Assembly (NCBI RefSeq): GCF_903645355.1
Contig: NZ_CAHJXR010000004.1
Span: 186,001 to 250,000, forward strand
Length of the DNA: 64,000 nucleotides
Source: Schaalia sp. Marseille-Q2122
GTDB lineage: Bacteria > Actinomycetota > Actinomycetes > Actinomycetales > Actinomycetaceae
Reading direction: 5' to 3'
This document shows positions 16,038 to 25,680 of this stretch, in pieces (the stretch's first letter is position 1; every line of letters begins with the position of its first letter). The notes beneath the pieces were generated by a model that was not told where the DNA came from, made no database searches, and saw only the letters and a list, made by a program, of their open reading frames with translations. The translations under genes were made by a program, and so were the position numbers.

Positions 16038-17555
16038 GTGACGAACTTACTCGAATTAAAGGGGATCTCCAAGACGTTCCCCGGCGTGAAGGCGTTGTCC
16101 AACGTCAACATTGACCTGCGCGCTGGAGAAGTTTTGGGCCTGTGTGGCGAAAATGGTGCTGGTAAGTCCACACTAATGAAGATCCTCACGGGTATTTACA
16201 CCGCCGATCCCGGCGGCGAAATCTGGCTCGAAGGGCAAAAGGTTGCGGTCCGCGATCCCAACCATGCCCGCGACCTGGGCCTGAGCATCATTCACCAGGA
16301 ACTCAACATCATTCCTGACCTGACCGTTGCTCAGAACCTCTACATTGGACGCCCGGGCTCAACCAACAAGGGTTTTATCAAGGACTCCCAGCTTGAAAAG
16401 CAGGCTCGTGAGCTCTTCGACCGACTGGGCATGGACATCGACCCCTCGGCATACTGCCGTGACCTGACGGTCGCACGCCTGCAGATGGTTGAAATTGCGC
16501 GTGCACTGTCCTATGATGCGCGCATCCTCGTCATGGACGAACCCACTGCGGCTCTTACCACCCAAGAAACCGAGACTCTCTTCGGTCTCATCCGCGACTT
16601 CATCTCTCCCACAACGGGCCTGATCTACATCTCCCACCGCATGCCCGAAATTGAAGAGATCACCGACCGTGTCTCGGTCCTGCGTGACGGCCAGTACGTC
16701 GGCACCGTCACCACCAAGGACGTCGAGATGCGCGAAATCATCTCGATGATGGTCGGCCGTGAAGTGGCAGCAGACGCGCGCCCCACCAACCCGCCCGTCT
16801 CCGATGAGGTCGTTCTCTCCGTTCAAGGCCTGTCCACCACCAAGCTCCTCAAGGACGTCTCCTTCGAGGTGCGCAAGGGTGAAATCCTCGGCTTCGCGGG
16901 CCTCATGGGTGCTGGCCGTACCGAGGTTGCGCGCTGCATCTTCGGCGCCGACCCCCGCTTGAGCGGCGACATCGCCATCAACGGCAAGAACGTCCGCATT
17001 CACAACTGCCGCGACGCCGTGAAGGCTGGCATTGGCTACCTCTCAGAGGACCGCAAGCGTTACGGTTTGCTCCTGGAACAAGACATCAAGTTCAACACCA
17101 TCTTGTCCACCATGGAGGCCTTCACCTCCCTCGGTGTCATTAAAGAAGCGAAGGTTGGCTCAGTCACCCAGGAATACACCGACAAGCTGCGCACCCGCAC
17201 GCCCTCGATCAACCAGCTGCTGCGCAACCTCTCCGGCGGCAACCAGCAGAAGGTCGTTATCGCCAAGTGGCTGATCCGCGACTCTGAGGTCCTCATCTTC
17301 GACGAACCCACCCGCGGTATCGACGTCGGCGCGAAGGAAGAGATCTACCAGCTCCTCGAGGCTCTCGCAGCCCAGGGCAAGGCCATCATCATGATCTCTT
17401 CGGAACTGCCCGAAGTCCTGCGCCTGTCCCACCGCATCGCGGTCATGGCACACGGCCGCATCATCGGCACCCTCGACAATGAGAACGCCACCCAAGAAAA
17501 CATTATGGAACTGGCCACCGTCGGTCAGGAAGAAGCGAATGGAGTAGTCGCGTGA
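16038..17555 (+). CDS. Sugar ABC transporter ATPase (RbsA/XylG type)
   Basis: The 505-residue cytoplasmic ATPase has two fused nucleotide-binding domains, as in the carbohydrate-uptake class 2 (CUT2) importers. The first has Walker A GENGAGKST and Walker B LVMDEPTAAL. The second has a degenerate Walker A, GLMGAGRTE lacking the lysine, but a full signature LSGGNQQKV and LIFDEPTRGIDVG. This asymmetry is normal for RbsA. GTG 16038 is preceded by GAAGGGG. It overlaps the permease gene by 4 bp. Downstream isomerase, mutarotase and kinase genes suggest L-fucose or a related 6-deoxyhexose as substrate. Confidence 0.93.
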   Translation: MTNLLELKGISKTFPGVKALSNVNIDLRAGEVLGLCGENGAGKSTLMKILTGIYTADPGGEIWLEGQKVAVRDPNHARDLGLSIIHQELNIIPDLTVAQNLYIGRPGSTNKGFIKDSQLEKQARELFDRLGMDIDPSAYCRDLTVARLQMVEIARALSYDARILVMDEPTAALTTQETETLFGLIRDFISPTTGLIYISHRMPEIEEITDRVSVLRDGQYVGTVTTKDVEMREIISMMVGREVAADARPTNPPVSDEVVLSVQGLSTTKLLKDVSFEVRKGEILGFAGLMGAGRTEVARCIFGADPRLSGDIAINGKNVRIHNCRDAVKAGIGYLSEDRKRYGLLLEQDIKFNTILSTMEAFTSLGVIKEAKVGSVTQEYTDKLRTRTPSINQLLRNLSGGNQQKVVIAKWLIRDSEVLIFDEPTRGIDVGAKEEIYQLLEALAAQGKAIIMISSELPEVLRLSHRIAVMAHGRIIGTLDNENATQENIMELATVGQEEANGVVA

Positions 17556-18553
17556 GCAACGCTAAAGCCCTCGATGCCAAGACGCCGAACAGCGTTGTCG
17601 CCTCGATCAAGTCCCAGATGCAGCTTGTCTTCGTCATGCTGGCGTTGATCGTCGTCTACATCTTCTTCATGTTCGCAGCACCGAAGTTCGCGCAGTTCAG
17701 TATCTTCACCGACATCCTGCTCCAGGCCGCCTACATGGGCGTCATGGCTCTGGGTGCGACCTTCATCATCGCCACCTCCGGCATTGACCTCTCCGTTGGT
17801 ACGGGTATGACCCTGGTCGCCGTCGGCGCCGGTGTCTTCCTCTCCGCAGACTGGATGGGACTGCCCCTGGCCGCTGGCCTTATCCTGACCATCGCGCTGG
17901 GCGCCCTGATGGGTGTGATTAACGGTGTCAATGTCTCCATCCTTGGACTACCGCCATTCATCGCCACCCTGGCCATGATGATGGTGGCCCGTGGCCTGGC
18001 GCTGATCATCTCCGGCACCGCAACGATCTCCATCGCTAACCCCGGATACATCTTCCTGTCCACCGGTAACATCATCCCCGGCCTGTCCAACGCCGCACTC
18101 TTCTTCATCATTGCCACCGCTATCGCGGCCTTCCTGATGAACAAGACTGTCCTGGGCCGCTACGCCCTGGCCATCGGCTCCAATGAAGAAGCAACCCGTC
18201 TCTCCGGTGTGGACGTGCGCAAGTGGAAGATCATCATCTACATGGTGGCCGGTATCTTCATGGCCTTCGGTGCCATCCTCTACTCGGCTCGCTTCGGCTT
18301 CGTCCAGCCCGCTGAAGGCGTCGGCTTCGAGCTCAACGTCATCGCAGCAGTCGTTATCGGCGGCACCTCGCTGGCCGGCGGCCGCGCCTCGATCTTCGGC
18401 ACCCTCATCGGCGCCCTCCTCATGGAAACCCTGAAGAAGGGCCTGACCATGATGGGCGTTGCCGCCGAATGGCAGCTTGTTGTCACCGGTATCGTCGTCC
18501 TCCTGGCCGTCTTCGTTGACAACATCCGTCGCGCTCGCGCCGCAGCGGTGTGA
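17552..18553 (+). CDS. Sugar ABC transporter permease (RbsC type)
   Basis: The 333-residue integral membrane protein of the BPD_transp_2 family has about nine or ten hydrophobic helices. It carries the family segments GVMALGATFIIATSGIDLSV and AVVIGGTSLAGGRASIFGT. It forms the channel of the CUT2 importer. GTG start at 17552 overlaps the ATPase stop, so the two are translationally coupled. The N-terminal 25 residues are hydrophilic. Confidence 0.93.
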   Translation: MSNAKALDAKTPNSVVASIKSQMQLVFVMLALIVVYIFFMFAAPKFAQFSIFTDILLQAAYMGVMALGATFIIATSGIDLSVGTGMTLVAVGAGVFLSADWMGLPLAAGLILTIALGALMGVINGVNVSILGLPPFIATLAMMMVARGLALIISGTATISIANPGYIFLSTGNIIPGLSNAALFFIIATAIAAFLMNKTVLGRYALAIGSNEEATRLSGVDVRKWKIIIYMVAGIFMAFGAILYSARFGFVQPAEGVGFELNVIAAVVIGGTSLAGGRASIFGTLIGALLMETLKKGLTMMGVAAEWQLVVTGIVVLLAVFVDNIRRARAAAV

Positions 18554-18600
18554 GCCCCCTAAACAACCCATGAGAAAGGGCCTTGCGCCCACCCCCAAGC

Positions 18601-18624
18601 ACGAGGAACGCCGGCGTTTCTCGT
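18601..18624 (+). other. Hairpin between permease and binding-protein genes
   Basis: Arms ACGAGGAACGCC and GGCGTTTCTCGT pair over 12 bp with one wobble. It lies in the 91-bp gap before the lipoprotein gene. Such stems often mark mRNA processing that lets the binding protein be made in excess. Confidence 0.5.
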
Positions 18625-18644
18625 CCCCCAAGAAAGGAAAATCA

Positions 18645-19652
18645 ATGCGCTCCATCGGACGTATGACCACAGTTGCCGCCGCTTGCGTCATGGCCCTCGG
18701 CCTCGCCGCTTGCTCCGGCTCCACCGCCCCTGCAGCTGATGCCCCCGCATCCGACGCTCCTGCAGCAGACGCTCCCGCAATGGAAGAAGGCGGCACCATC
18801 TACCTGGTGTCCAAGGGCTTCCAGCACCGCTTCTGGCAGGCAGTGAAGGAAGGCGCTGAAGAGGCTGGCGCAGAACTCGGCTACACCGTTGAGTTCGTCG
18901 GCCCCCAGGATGAGACCAAGGTCACCGAGCAGCTTGACCAGCTCAAGACCGCTCTCGCCTCCGGCCCCGCCGCTATCGGCTTCGCTGCTCTTGACTCCAA
19001 GGCTGCTGCTCCCGTTCTCGAAGAGATCAAGGCCGCTGGCATCCCCGTCATCGCCTTCGACTCCGGCGTCGAGTCCGACATTCCTCTGACCACCGTTCAG
19101 ACCGACAACAAGGCTGCCGCTGCTGAAGCTGCAAAGCACATGGTCGAACTCGTTGGCGGCAAGGGCACCGTTGGCCTCATCTGCCACGACCAGACCTCCC
19201 AGACCGGCAAGCAGCGTTGCGAAGGCTTCCAGGAATACATCAAGACCAACGCTCCTGACATCACCCTCCTCGATCCCCAGTACGCAGGTGAGGTCGGCAA
19301 GGCAGCAGACACCGCCAAGGCTCTCATCCAGGCTAACCCCGAACTCGTTGGCCTCTACGGCTCCAACGAAGCTGCCGCTACCGGCGCCATCCAGGGTGCC
19401 ACCGAAGCTGGCAAGGCTGAGCTGAAGGTTGTCGGCTTCGACTCCGGTAAGACCCAGATTGCTGCCATCAAGGAAGGCAAGCAGGCTGGTGCCATCACCC
19501 AGGCCCCCAAGAAGATGGGCCGCATGACCGTTGAGGCCGCTGTCAAGGCCATCAAGGGCGAGAAGCTTGAGAAGATCATTGACTCCGGCTTCTACTGGTA
19601 CGACAAGGCCAACATCGAAGACGACGATATCAAGCCCAACCTCTACGAGTGA
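18645..19652 (+). CDS. Sugar-binding lipoprotein of the ABC importer
   Basis: The 335-residue protein is the extracellular RbsB-type (periplasmic binding protein 1 fold) receptor. It has a lipoprotein signal peptide with lipobox LAAC (Cys about 23). An Ala/Pro/Asp-rich tether follows, in which PAxDAPA is repeated three times, then two Rossmann-like lobes. ATG 18645 has AGAAAGGA upstream. Stretches such as VAFDSGVE and VVGFDSGKTQI are typical of hinge and ligand-site loops. Codons are almost all C/G-ending, consistent with high expression. Confidence 0.92.
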   Translation: MRSIGRMTTVAAACVMALGLAACSGSTAPAADAPASDAPAADAPAMEEGGTIYLVSKGFQHRFWQAVKEGAEEAGAELGYTVEFVGPQDETKVTEQLDQLKTALASGPAAIGFAALDSKAAAPVLEEIKAAGIPVIAFDSGVESDIPLTTVQTDNKAAAAEAAKHMVELVGGKGTVGLICHDQTSQTGKQRCEGFQEYIKTNAPDITLLDPQYAGEVGKAADTAKALIQANPELVGLYGSNEAAATGAIQGATEAGKAELKVVGFDSGKTQIAAIKEGKQAGAITQAPKKMGRMTVEAAVKAIKGEKLEKIIDSGFYWYDKANIEDDDIKPNLYE

Positions 19653-19685
19653 GGTTCCTCAGTCTCTCGATGATTGACTGAAACC

Positions 19686-19724
19686 GACAGTGGGGCGGTG
19701 CGCGCTGCGCCCCGCCCCACTGTC
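19686..19724 (+). terminator. GC-rich hairpin between binding-protein and isomerase genes
   Basis: The 12-bp arms GACAGTGGGGCG and CGCCCCACTGTC flank a GC-rich loop. No T-tract follows, so it may be a partial terminator or a 3' stabiliser for the transporter mRNA. Confidence 0.6.
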
Positions 19725-19835
19725 ACACCACCGGTAATCAAGGAAAATCACAGATTTCAGGGGTGCGCGACTCCCGGGCAGTGAAGCCGCGGCGATACAC
19801 CCACCACCTCCACACACAAAGGACAAGGGAACAAC

Positions 19836-21599
19836 ATGACAGACCATCCCCGCATTGGTATCCGCCCCACCATCGACGGTCGTCGCCGCGGAGTCCGTGA
19901 AAGCCTCGAAGATCAGACCATGAACATGGCCAAGCGCGTCGCGGCACTCTTCACCGAGAACCTCCGCTACGTCGACGGCACCCCCGTTGAGGTCGTCATC
20001 GCAGACACCACCATCGGCGGCGTCGCTGAAGCGCAAGCATGCGCAGAAAAGTTCGCCCGCAATGGTGTCGGCCTGACCCTCTCAGTCACCCCCTGCTGGT
20101 GCTACGGCACCGAAACCGTGGACATGGATCCCACCATGCCTCACGCCATCTGGGGCTTCAATGGCACTGAACGTCCCGGCGCCGTCTACCTCGCAGCCGC
20201 CCTCGCCGGACACGCACAGCTGGGTATCCCAGCCTTTGGCATCTACGGCAAAGAAGTTCAAGACTCCGACGACGAATCCATCCCCTGCGACGTGCGCGGC
20301 CGACTCCTTGATTACGCCAAGGCCGGTCTGGCTGTCGCCCAGATGAAGGGCAAGTCCTACCTGTCCATGGGCTCAGTCTCCATGGGTATTGCCGGCTCGG
20401 TCGTCAAGGACGAATTCTTCGGCCCCTACCTGGGCATGCGCAACGAATACATCGACATGACCGAGTTCATCCGACGCATGGATGAAAAGATCTACGACGA
20501 AGAAGAATACGAAGCCGCCCTCAAGTGGATGCGTGAAAACCTCACCCAGGGCGAAGACTTCAACCCCGACTTCAACCAGCACCCCGAACTCCACGACGAA
20601 TGGTGGGAGATCTGCGCCAAGATGACCATTATCGGTCGTGACCTCATGCGCGGTAACCCCAAGCTCGCTGAAATTGGCTGGGGTGAAGAAGCCCTCGGTC
20701 ACGGTGCCCTCGCCGGTGGCTTCCAGGGACAGCGCCAGTGGACCGACCACATGCCCAACGGTGACGTCCTCGAAACGATCCTCAACACCAACTTCGACTG
20801 GACCGGCATCCGCCAGCCCTACGTCCTCGCCACCGAGAACGACTCCCTCAACGGCGCCTCGATGCTCTTCGGCCACCTCCTGACCGGCACCCCCCAGATC
20901 TTCTCTGACGTGCGCACCTACTGGAGCCCCGAATCCATCGAACGCGTCACCGGCTGGAAGCCCGAAGGCCGCGCCGCTGTCGGTCTGCTCGACCTGCGCA
21001 ACTCCGGCTCCACCTCAATGGACGGCGCTGGCAAGTCCGTGCGCGACGGCGAAAACGTCATCAAGCCCTGGTGGGAAATGACCGAAGAAGACTGCCAGGC
21101 AGCCCTCGACGCCACCACCTTCCACCCCGCCACCTACGAATACTTCCCCGGCGGCGGCTTCTCCACCCACTTCCGCACCTCCGGCGAGATGCCCGTGACC
21201 ATGTGTCGCCTCAACCTCGTTGCTGGCCTTGGCCCCGTCCTGCAGATCGCTGAAGGGTGGACCGTGGAACTGCCCGACGAGGTGGCTACCACCATCGAAA
21301 ACCGCACCGACCGTGCATGGCCCACCACCTGGTTCGTCCCGAACCTCACCGGTGAAGGCGCTTTCGCCTCGGTCTACGACGTGATGAACAACTGGGGCGC
21401 CAACCACGGTGCGATCTCCTACGGTCACATCGGCGCTCAGCTCATCACCCTGGCTTCGATGCTGCGCATCCCCGTGAACATGCACAATGTCTCCGAGGAC
21501 CGCATCTTCCGTCCGAAGTCCTGGTCGCTCTTCGGTACCGCAGATCTGGAAAGCGCCGACTACCGCGCCTGCCAGACCTACGGTCCGATGTACCGCTGA
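19836..21599 (+). CDS. fucI: L-fucose isomerase
   Basis: FucI interconverts L-fucose and L-fuculose using Mn2+. The 587-residue length equals that of the family (about 590). Family segments include [43 protein letters not shown] (metal-binding acidic residues) and the C-terminal [12 protein letters not shown] 19836 follows CAAGGGAACAAC. The enzyme also acts on D-arabinose in other bacteria. Its partner kinase is the next gene. It is separated from the transporter by a hairpin but points the same way. Confidence 0.95.
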   Translation: MTDHPRIGIRPTIDGRRRGVRESLEDQTMNMAKRVAALFTENLRYVDGTPVEVVIADTTIGGVAEAQACAEKFARNGVGLTLSVTPCWCYGTETVDMDPTMPHAIWGFNGTERPGAVYLAAALAGHAQLGIPAFGIYGKEVQDSDDESIPCDVRGRLLDYAKAGLAVAQMKGKSYLSMGSVSMGIAGSVVKDEFFGPYLGMRNEYIDMTEFIRRMDEKIYDEEEYEAALKWMRENLTQGEDFNPDFNQHPELHDEWWEICAKMTIIGRDLMRGNPKLAEIGWGEEALGHGALAGGFQGQRQWTDHMPNGDVLETILNTNFDWTGIRQPYVLATENDSLNGASMLFGHLLTGTPQIFSDVRTYWSPESIERVTGWKPEGRAAVGLLDLRNSGSTSMDGAGKSVRDGENVIKPWWEMTEEDCQAALDATTFHPATYEYFPGGGFSTHFRTSGEMPVTMCRLNLVAGLGPVLQIAEGWTVELPDEVATTIENRTDRAWPTTWFVPNLTGEGAFASVYDVMNNWGANHGAISYGHIGAQLITLASMLRIPVNMHNVSEDRIFRPKSWSLFGTADLESADYRACQTYGPMYR

Positions 21600-21613
21600 C
21601 ACCCGTCAGCAAC

Positions 21614-21640
21614 GGGTGCCTCGCCGCTGACGAGGCACCC
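21614..21640 (+). terminator. First hairpin after fucI
   Basis: Arms GGGTGCCTCG and CGAGGCACCC flank a 7-base loop, 15 bp after the fucI stop. There is no T-tract. Confidence 0.55.
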
Positions 21641-21688
21641 CTGCGGGAAGCCGACGCGCTGAAGCGTTACTCCCGCTCCTGAACACAG

Positions 21689-21751
21689 GTGTGCTGTGGG
21701 GTGAATACCTTAGGGATTCACCCCACAGCACACCCCACTGACACATTTTTT
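21689..21751 (+). terminator. Second, strong hairpin with T-tract between fucI and the kinase
   Basis: An 18-bp perfect stem, with arms at 21689-21706 and 21716-21733, is followed 12 bases later by TTTTTT. This is the best intrinsic terminator in the sugar region. It implies that the kinase is partly read-through or has its own promoter in 21752-21812. Confidence 0.75.
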
Positions 21752-21812
21752 GCCGCAATGATGCGGCTCTTCTGCTTCGATACACCTCCCACTTCCCAGG
21801 AAGGGCCTCGCT

Positions 21813-23213
21813 ATGACTACTGCACTTGCTGTTGATCTTGGCTCCTCGTCCGGTCGCGTTCTGGCCGGCACCCTTGTTGATGGACGCCTTGAGATCACGA
21901 AGGTTCACCGTTTCTACCACGAGGCCCGCCGCGACGGTGAAGACCTAGTGTGGGACCTGGACACCATGTGGACCGAACTCGTCGCTGGCCTGAAGATGGC
22001 CGCCGAGCAATTCCCCGACGCCGTCTCCATCTCTGTGGACACCTGGGGCGTGGACTTCGTGCCCCTCAACAGCAAGGATGAGATTGTCGGTAAGTCCTTG
22101 GCCTACCGTGACGAACGCACCGTCCGCACCCATGAGGCTTTCCGTGCCCGCATTGGCGATGAAGAATTCTTCGAACTGACCGGTAACGCTCCGGCCACCA
22201 TCAACTCCGCCAACCAGCTCTTCGCCCTCACCCAGGAACATCCTGAGCAGGTTGACGAGATCGACAGCTTCCTCTTCCTGCCCGACTACTTTGCTTGGAA
22301 ACTCACCGGCGTCAAGGGATGGTCGCGTACGATTGCCTCCACCTCTGGCCTGTGTGGCCCAGGCGCACGCGAATGGTCCGACGAGGTCTTCACCCGCCTG
22401 GGTCTGAAGAAGGAATGGGCAGGAGAACTCAATAAGGACCTCACGGTCGTTGGCCCCTGCACGATTCCGGGCCTGGAACACCTGACCGTTGTGCGTGCAG
22501 GCGCTCATGACACCGCCTGCGCCGTGCATGGCCTGCCTATTGAAGACGGCGTGAAGAAGGCATTCTTCCTGTCGGCTGGCTCCTGGTCGGTCTTGGGCGC
22601 CATGGAGGATAACCCCCTCATCAGCCCCGAGGCCTACGCCATTGGCCTGACCAACGAGGGCCGCACCGACGGCGGTGTCCGCCCATTGTTCAATATCACC
22701 GGCATGTGGATTCTTCAGGAACTCCAGCGTCAGTGGGAACGCGAGGGTACCCCCACTGACACGGATGAACTTGTCGCTCAGGCCCGCGAATGTGCTCCCT
22801 GCGAGGCCGTCTTTGATCCGGATGACCCGCGTTTTGCTGAGCCGGGTGGCATGGTGGAAAAGATCGATCAGGCTTTGGCTGAGCAGGGTGTGGCAGCCCC
22901 GGCGTCCATGCCCGAGTACGTGCGTCTCGTCATTGAGTCCTTCGCCCGCCGCTACGCGCGTGCTATCGACGACCTCGCTGCCATCGTGGGGGAGCGCCCC
23001 GAGCAGCTCAACCTCGTGGGTGGCGGTGCTCGCAACCACCTCCTGTCGGATCTGACGGCACGCCTGGCGAATGTGCGCGTGGTGGCTGGCCCGATTGAAG
23101 CCTCTATCCTTGGTGGCCTGCTCGCCCAGTTGGAGATCATGGGCTACCTTGATCCTGCTGATCGTCCCGCTGTCATTGCTGCTACGGCTGAGACCCGTGT
23201 CCACACCCCGTGA
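21813..23213 (+). CDS. FGGY carbohydrate kinase, rhamnulokinase family (probable L-fuculokinase)
   Basis: The 466-residue kinase has the FGGY fold: N-terminal phosphate loop DLGSSSGRV, substrate-side VDTWGVDFV with the catalytic Asp, and the ATPase motif LVGGGARNHLL. The sequence is closer in character to RhaB (rhamnulokinase) than to E. coli FucK, as in several other phyla where RhaB-type enzymes phosphorylate L-fuculose. Next to fucI it most probably makes L-fuculose-1-phosphate. RBS is GGAAGGG. Its 3' end overlaps the LacI gene. Confidence 0.88.
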   Translation: MTTALAVDLGSSSGRVLAGTLVDGRLEITKVHRFYHEARRDGEDLVWDLDTMWTELVAGLKMAAEQFPDAVSISVDTWGVDFVPLNSKDEIVGKSLAYRDERTVRTHEAFRARIGDEEFFELTGNAPATINSANQLFALTQEHPEQVDEIDSFLFLPDYFAWKLTGVKGWSRTIASTSGLCGPGAREWSDEVFTRLGLKKEWAGELNKDLTVVGPCTIPGLEHLTVVRAGAHDTACAVHGLPIEDGVKKAFFLSAGSWSVLGAMEDNPLISPEAYAIGLTNEGRTDGGVRPLFNITGMWILQELQRQWEREGTPTDTDELVAQARECAPCEAVFDPDDPRFAEPGGMVEKIDQALAEQGVAAPASMPEYVRLVIESFARRYARAIDDLAAIVGERPEQLNLVGGGARNHLLSDLTARLANVRVVAGPIEASILGGLLAQLEIMGYLDPADRPAVIAATAETRVHTP

Positions 23214-24192
23214 GCGTCCTAAACGCGTCTCGCTAGCCGACGTTGCGCGGCTAGCGGGCGTGTCGCCCAACACCGTGTCGCGCGTCGTGCGCGGAGACGG
23301 TGAGGTCGCCGATTCCACGCGGCGGCGGATCTCGGAAATCATTGACGAGGTCGGCTACCGGCCCAACTATGCGGCGCGAGCCCTCGCTGGGAAGAAAACT
23401 GGCGTGCTTCACGTCATCTTGGCTGCCCCCATGTTCCACGGTCACGGTCAGACCCTGCTGTCCGTGATGAACGAGGCCGGCGGTGCGGACTACACGGTCA
23501 GTGTTGCCAACGCCTACATGGGGGCGGGCAGGATTGACCATGGGGCTCCGCCCTTCCAGGTCGATGGCGTGATTATCCTTGGCGGGCAGCAGCCCACTGT
23601 TGAGCTCGCAATGGAGATGGCGACGCACACGCCGACGGTTCTGCTTCTTGCGAATGAGACGAACCTTCCTGGAGTGTCGACTGTGTCGGTTGACAACGCT
23701 CACGGCACAGAGGTCGCCACCCGCCACCTGTGTGAAACGGGGGTGCGTACCCTCGTTCACCTGGCTGGCCCCGATAGTTGGAGTGACGCGGATCGACGGC
23801 GTGAAGGATTCGTCACGGCCTGCGAGGCTGCGGGCGTTGCCTATGACATTGTGACGAGTCCGTCGTGGAATGCTGAGGATGGGCATCGCGCGGTCAAGAC
23901 GTTAGGGGTCCTGCCCGATGGTTTTGTCGCGGCGAATGATCAGCTTGCTTTGGGTGCCATGCGTGCTCTGCATGAACGGGGCGTGGCTATTCCTCAGGAG
24001 GTCAAGATCGTCGGCTTCGATGATAACGATGGGGCAGAATGTTATTTGCCTCCCTTGACGACCATTCGTCAGCGCTTCGATCTTGTCGGGCGCGCGGCGA
24101 TTAATCAGATGGCCTCCCTGCTTGACGGTGAAGGCCCCACGGATGTTCTTATTGAACCTGAGCTGGTCATCCGGAACAGCTCGCTTGTATGA
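23197..24192 (+). CDS. LacI-family regulator of the fucose genes
   Basis: The 331-residue regulator has the LacI HTH at its N-terminus (VSLADVARLAGVSPNTVSRV) and a sugar-binding core (residues about 60-330) like that of periplasmic binding proteins. The likely start is GTG 23197, overlapping the kinase gene by 17 bp. An upstream ATG at 23071 would add 42 residues not seen in the family. The site CGTTAGCGTTAACG at 15970 is a candidate target. The effector is probably L-fucose or a product. Confidence 0.85.
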   Translation: MSTPRERPKRVSLADVARLAGVSPNTVSRVVRGDGEVADSTRRRISEIIDEVGYRPNYAARALAGKKTGVLHVILAAPMFHGHGQTLLSVMNEAGGADYTVSVANAYMGAGRIDHGAPPFQVDGVIILGGQQPTVELAMEMATHTPTVLLLANETNLPGVSTVSVDNAHGTEVATRHLCETGVRTLVHLAGPDSWSDADRRREGFVTACEAAGVAYDIVTSPSWNAEDGHRAVKTLGVLPDGFVAANDQLALGAMRALHERGVAIPQEVKIVGFDDNDGAECYLPPLTTIRQRFDLVGRAAINQMASLLDGEGPTDVLIEPELVIRNSSLV

Positions 24193-24204
24193 AAGGAACC
24201 GACA

Positions 24205-24636
24205 ATGCTGTACGGACCCATGACCCATCCCCAGTTGCTGCGCGCTCTGGCGGCTGCGGGCCACGGATCGAAGATCCTCATCGCTGACGGCAACTACCCC
24301 CACACTACGGGTGTCAATGAGCTGTGCGAGCTTGTCTCCCTCAACCTTGCCCCCGGCCTGCTGGATGTCAACCAGGTTTTGGATGTCCTCAAGCGCACCA
24401 TCCCGATTGAAAAGGCTGAGATCATGGTGCCCGAGGATGATAACGACCCCATCGTTATCGACGCTCATGACGACTACCGCGCCGCCCTGCCGGACGTGGA
24501 ATTCGGCGAGATTAAGCGCTGGGCCTTCTACGATGCTGCACGCAGTGGCGATGTTGGCATCATTATTGCCACCGGCGATCAGCGCCTCTACGCCAACCTG
24601 CTGCTCACCGTTGGTGTACGTCAGCCCGGAGAGTGA
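24205..24636 (+). CDS. fucU: RbsD/FucU-family sugar mutarotase
   Basis: The 143-residue protein interconverts anomers of L-fucose, feeding the isomerase. It carries the family pattern GHGSKILIADGNYP (His near residue 20, Asp near 28) and the C-terminal IATGDQRLYANLLL. The length fits FucU (about 140). It lies 12 bp after the LacI gene with AAAGGA as ribosome site, so it is in the same operon. A stable hairpin follows. Confidence 0.93.
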   Translation: MLYGPMTHPQLLRALAAAGHGSKILIADGNYPHTTGVNELCELVSLNLAPGLLDVNQVLDVLKRTIPIEKAEIMVPEDDNDPIVIDAHDDYRAALPDVEFGEIKRWAFYDAARSGDVGIIIATGDQRLYANLLLTVGVRQPGE

Positions 24637-24703
24637 AACTCGCTGACAAGCTGAGGACTTTAGTCCTTTTCGTTTGTTGGTGAAGGCGAAAGCTTATCTG
24701 TCG

Positions 24704-24744
24704 AGGCCTGTCGATGGTGTTCTATGAACACCATCGACAGGCCT
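24704..24744 (+). terminator. Long perfect hairpin after the mutarotase gene
   Basis: Two 19-bp complementary arms (24704-24722 and 24726-24744) with a TAT loop end the first half of the fucose region. No T-tract follows. Confidence 0.82.
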
Positions 24745-24835
24745 TCGCGTATCTTCCGCTGATTTCTTGCGGAAAAAGGAGGGTTGCTTTGAGTTTGAGG
24801 GAGTCGTTTTCTGACGTTGGTGTGACCTTGCTGTC

Positions 24836-24882
24836 TTTCGTTTGATCGATTACTATGGCCTCAAGAGAAAGATAAACGGAAG
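24836..24882. promoter_or_regulatory. Candidate DeoR operator region
   Basis: TTTCGTTTG occurs at 24836-24844, and near-complementary AAACGGAAG at 24874-24882. A further TTTCGTTTG lies at 24668-24676. Spaced repeats of this kind suit DeoR/GlpR proteins, and the DeoR gene begins 37 bp later. The assignment is by proximity only. Confidence 0.35.
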
Positions 24883-24918
24883 GGCTTGCCCTTCGGATCT
24901 CACGAGGAAGTGACCGCA

Positions 24919-25671
24919 ATGAGCATGGATCGCGTTGAACGCGCGAACCACATCCTTGACCGCCTCGCCATGAACGGCGAGGTGAGCGTCAACGTGCTCT
25001 CCGAAGAACTCGGCGTCTCCCCGGTTACCATCCGCTCCACACTCAAAGGCCTCGAAGAAGACGGCTACCTCGTGCGCACCCACGGCGGCGCACGCCCCAC
25101 TGCCTACCGCAACATCCACCTGCGCCAAAGCGACCGCGTCGAAGAAAAAGAACGCATCGCAGCCGCAGCCGCCGCCCTCGTGCGCGACGACGACCGCATC
25201 ATGATTGAAGCAGGCACCACCTGCGCCATGATGGTCCGCTATCTCTTTGGACGTCGAGGGGTGCAAATCGTCACCAACTCCGTCCTTGTATTCGCCAACG
25301 CGCGAAACAACCCCCAACTGAGCATCACGCTGACAGGCGGCCAGTTCCGACCCGAATCGGAATCACTCGTCGGCCCCGTCGCTGAACGCTCCATTAACGC
25401 CTTCAACGCCCGCATTGCATTCCTGGGCACCGACGGATTCACCATCGACCGTGGCCTCACCACACAACTTGTCGAAGGTGGACAAGTCGGATCCCTCATG
25501 CGAGCCCGCGCTGAGGAGACCTGGCTGCTCGCAGACTCGTCAAAGTACGGTCGCAGCGGATTTGTCAGTTATATGGACATCGGAGAGGTCACCGGCATCA
25601 TCACTGATGACGCCCTCACCGCTGAATCGGTCAAGGAATTGGAAGAGCACACGCAACTGCGTGTCGTCTAG
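24919..25671 (+). CDS. DeoR/GlpR-family regulator
   Basis: The 250-residue protein has a DeoR winged HTH (residues about 6-60, including VNVLSEELGVSPVTIRSTL). A sugar-phosphate-sensing DeoRC domain follows, with the family signatures IMIEAGTTCAMM and FLGTDGFTIDRGLTT. ATG 24919 follows GAGGAAG at a good distance. Regulators of this family usually respond to phosphorylated sugars, so a fuculose-phosphate-derived intermediate is a natural effector. It precedes the E2 gene by 9 bp and heads the second half of the cluster. Confidence 0.92.
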   Translation: MSMDRVERANHILDRLAMNGEVSVNVLSEELGVSPVTIRSTLKGLEEDGYLVRTHGGARPTAYRNIHLRQSDRVEEKERIAAAAAALVRDDDRIMIEAGTTCAMMVRYLFGRRGVQIVTNSVLVFANARNNPQLSITLTGGQFRPESESLVGPVAERSINAFNARIAFLGTDGFTIDRGLTTQLVEGGQVGSLMRARAEETWLLADSSKYGRSGFVSYMDIGEVTGIITDDALTAESVKELEEHTQLRVV

Positions 25672-25680
25672 GAGGAACAC

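Noticed and set aside
21614-21751. Riboswitch or attenuator upstream of the kinase
   Set aside because: The two hairpins are plain inverted repeats with a T-tract, explained as terminators of fucI.
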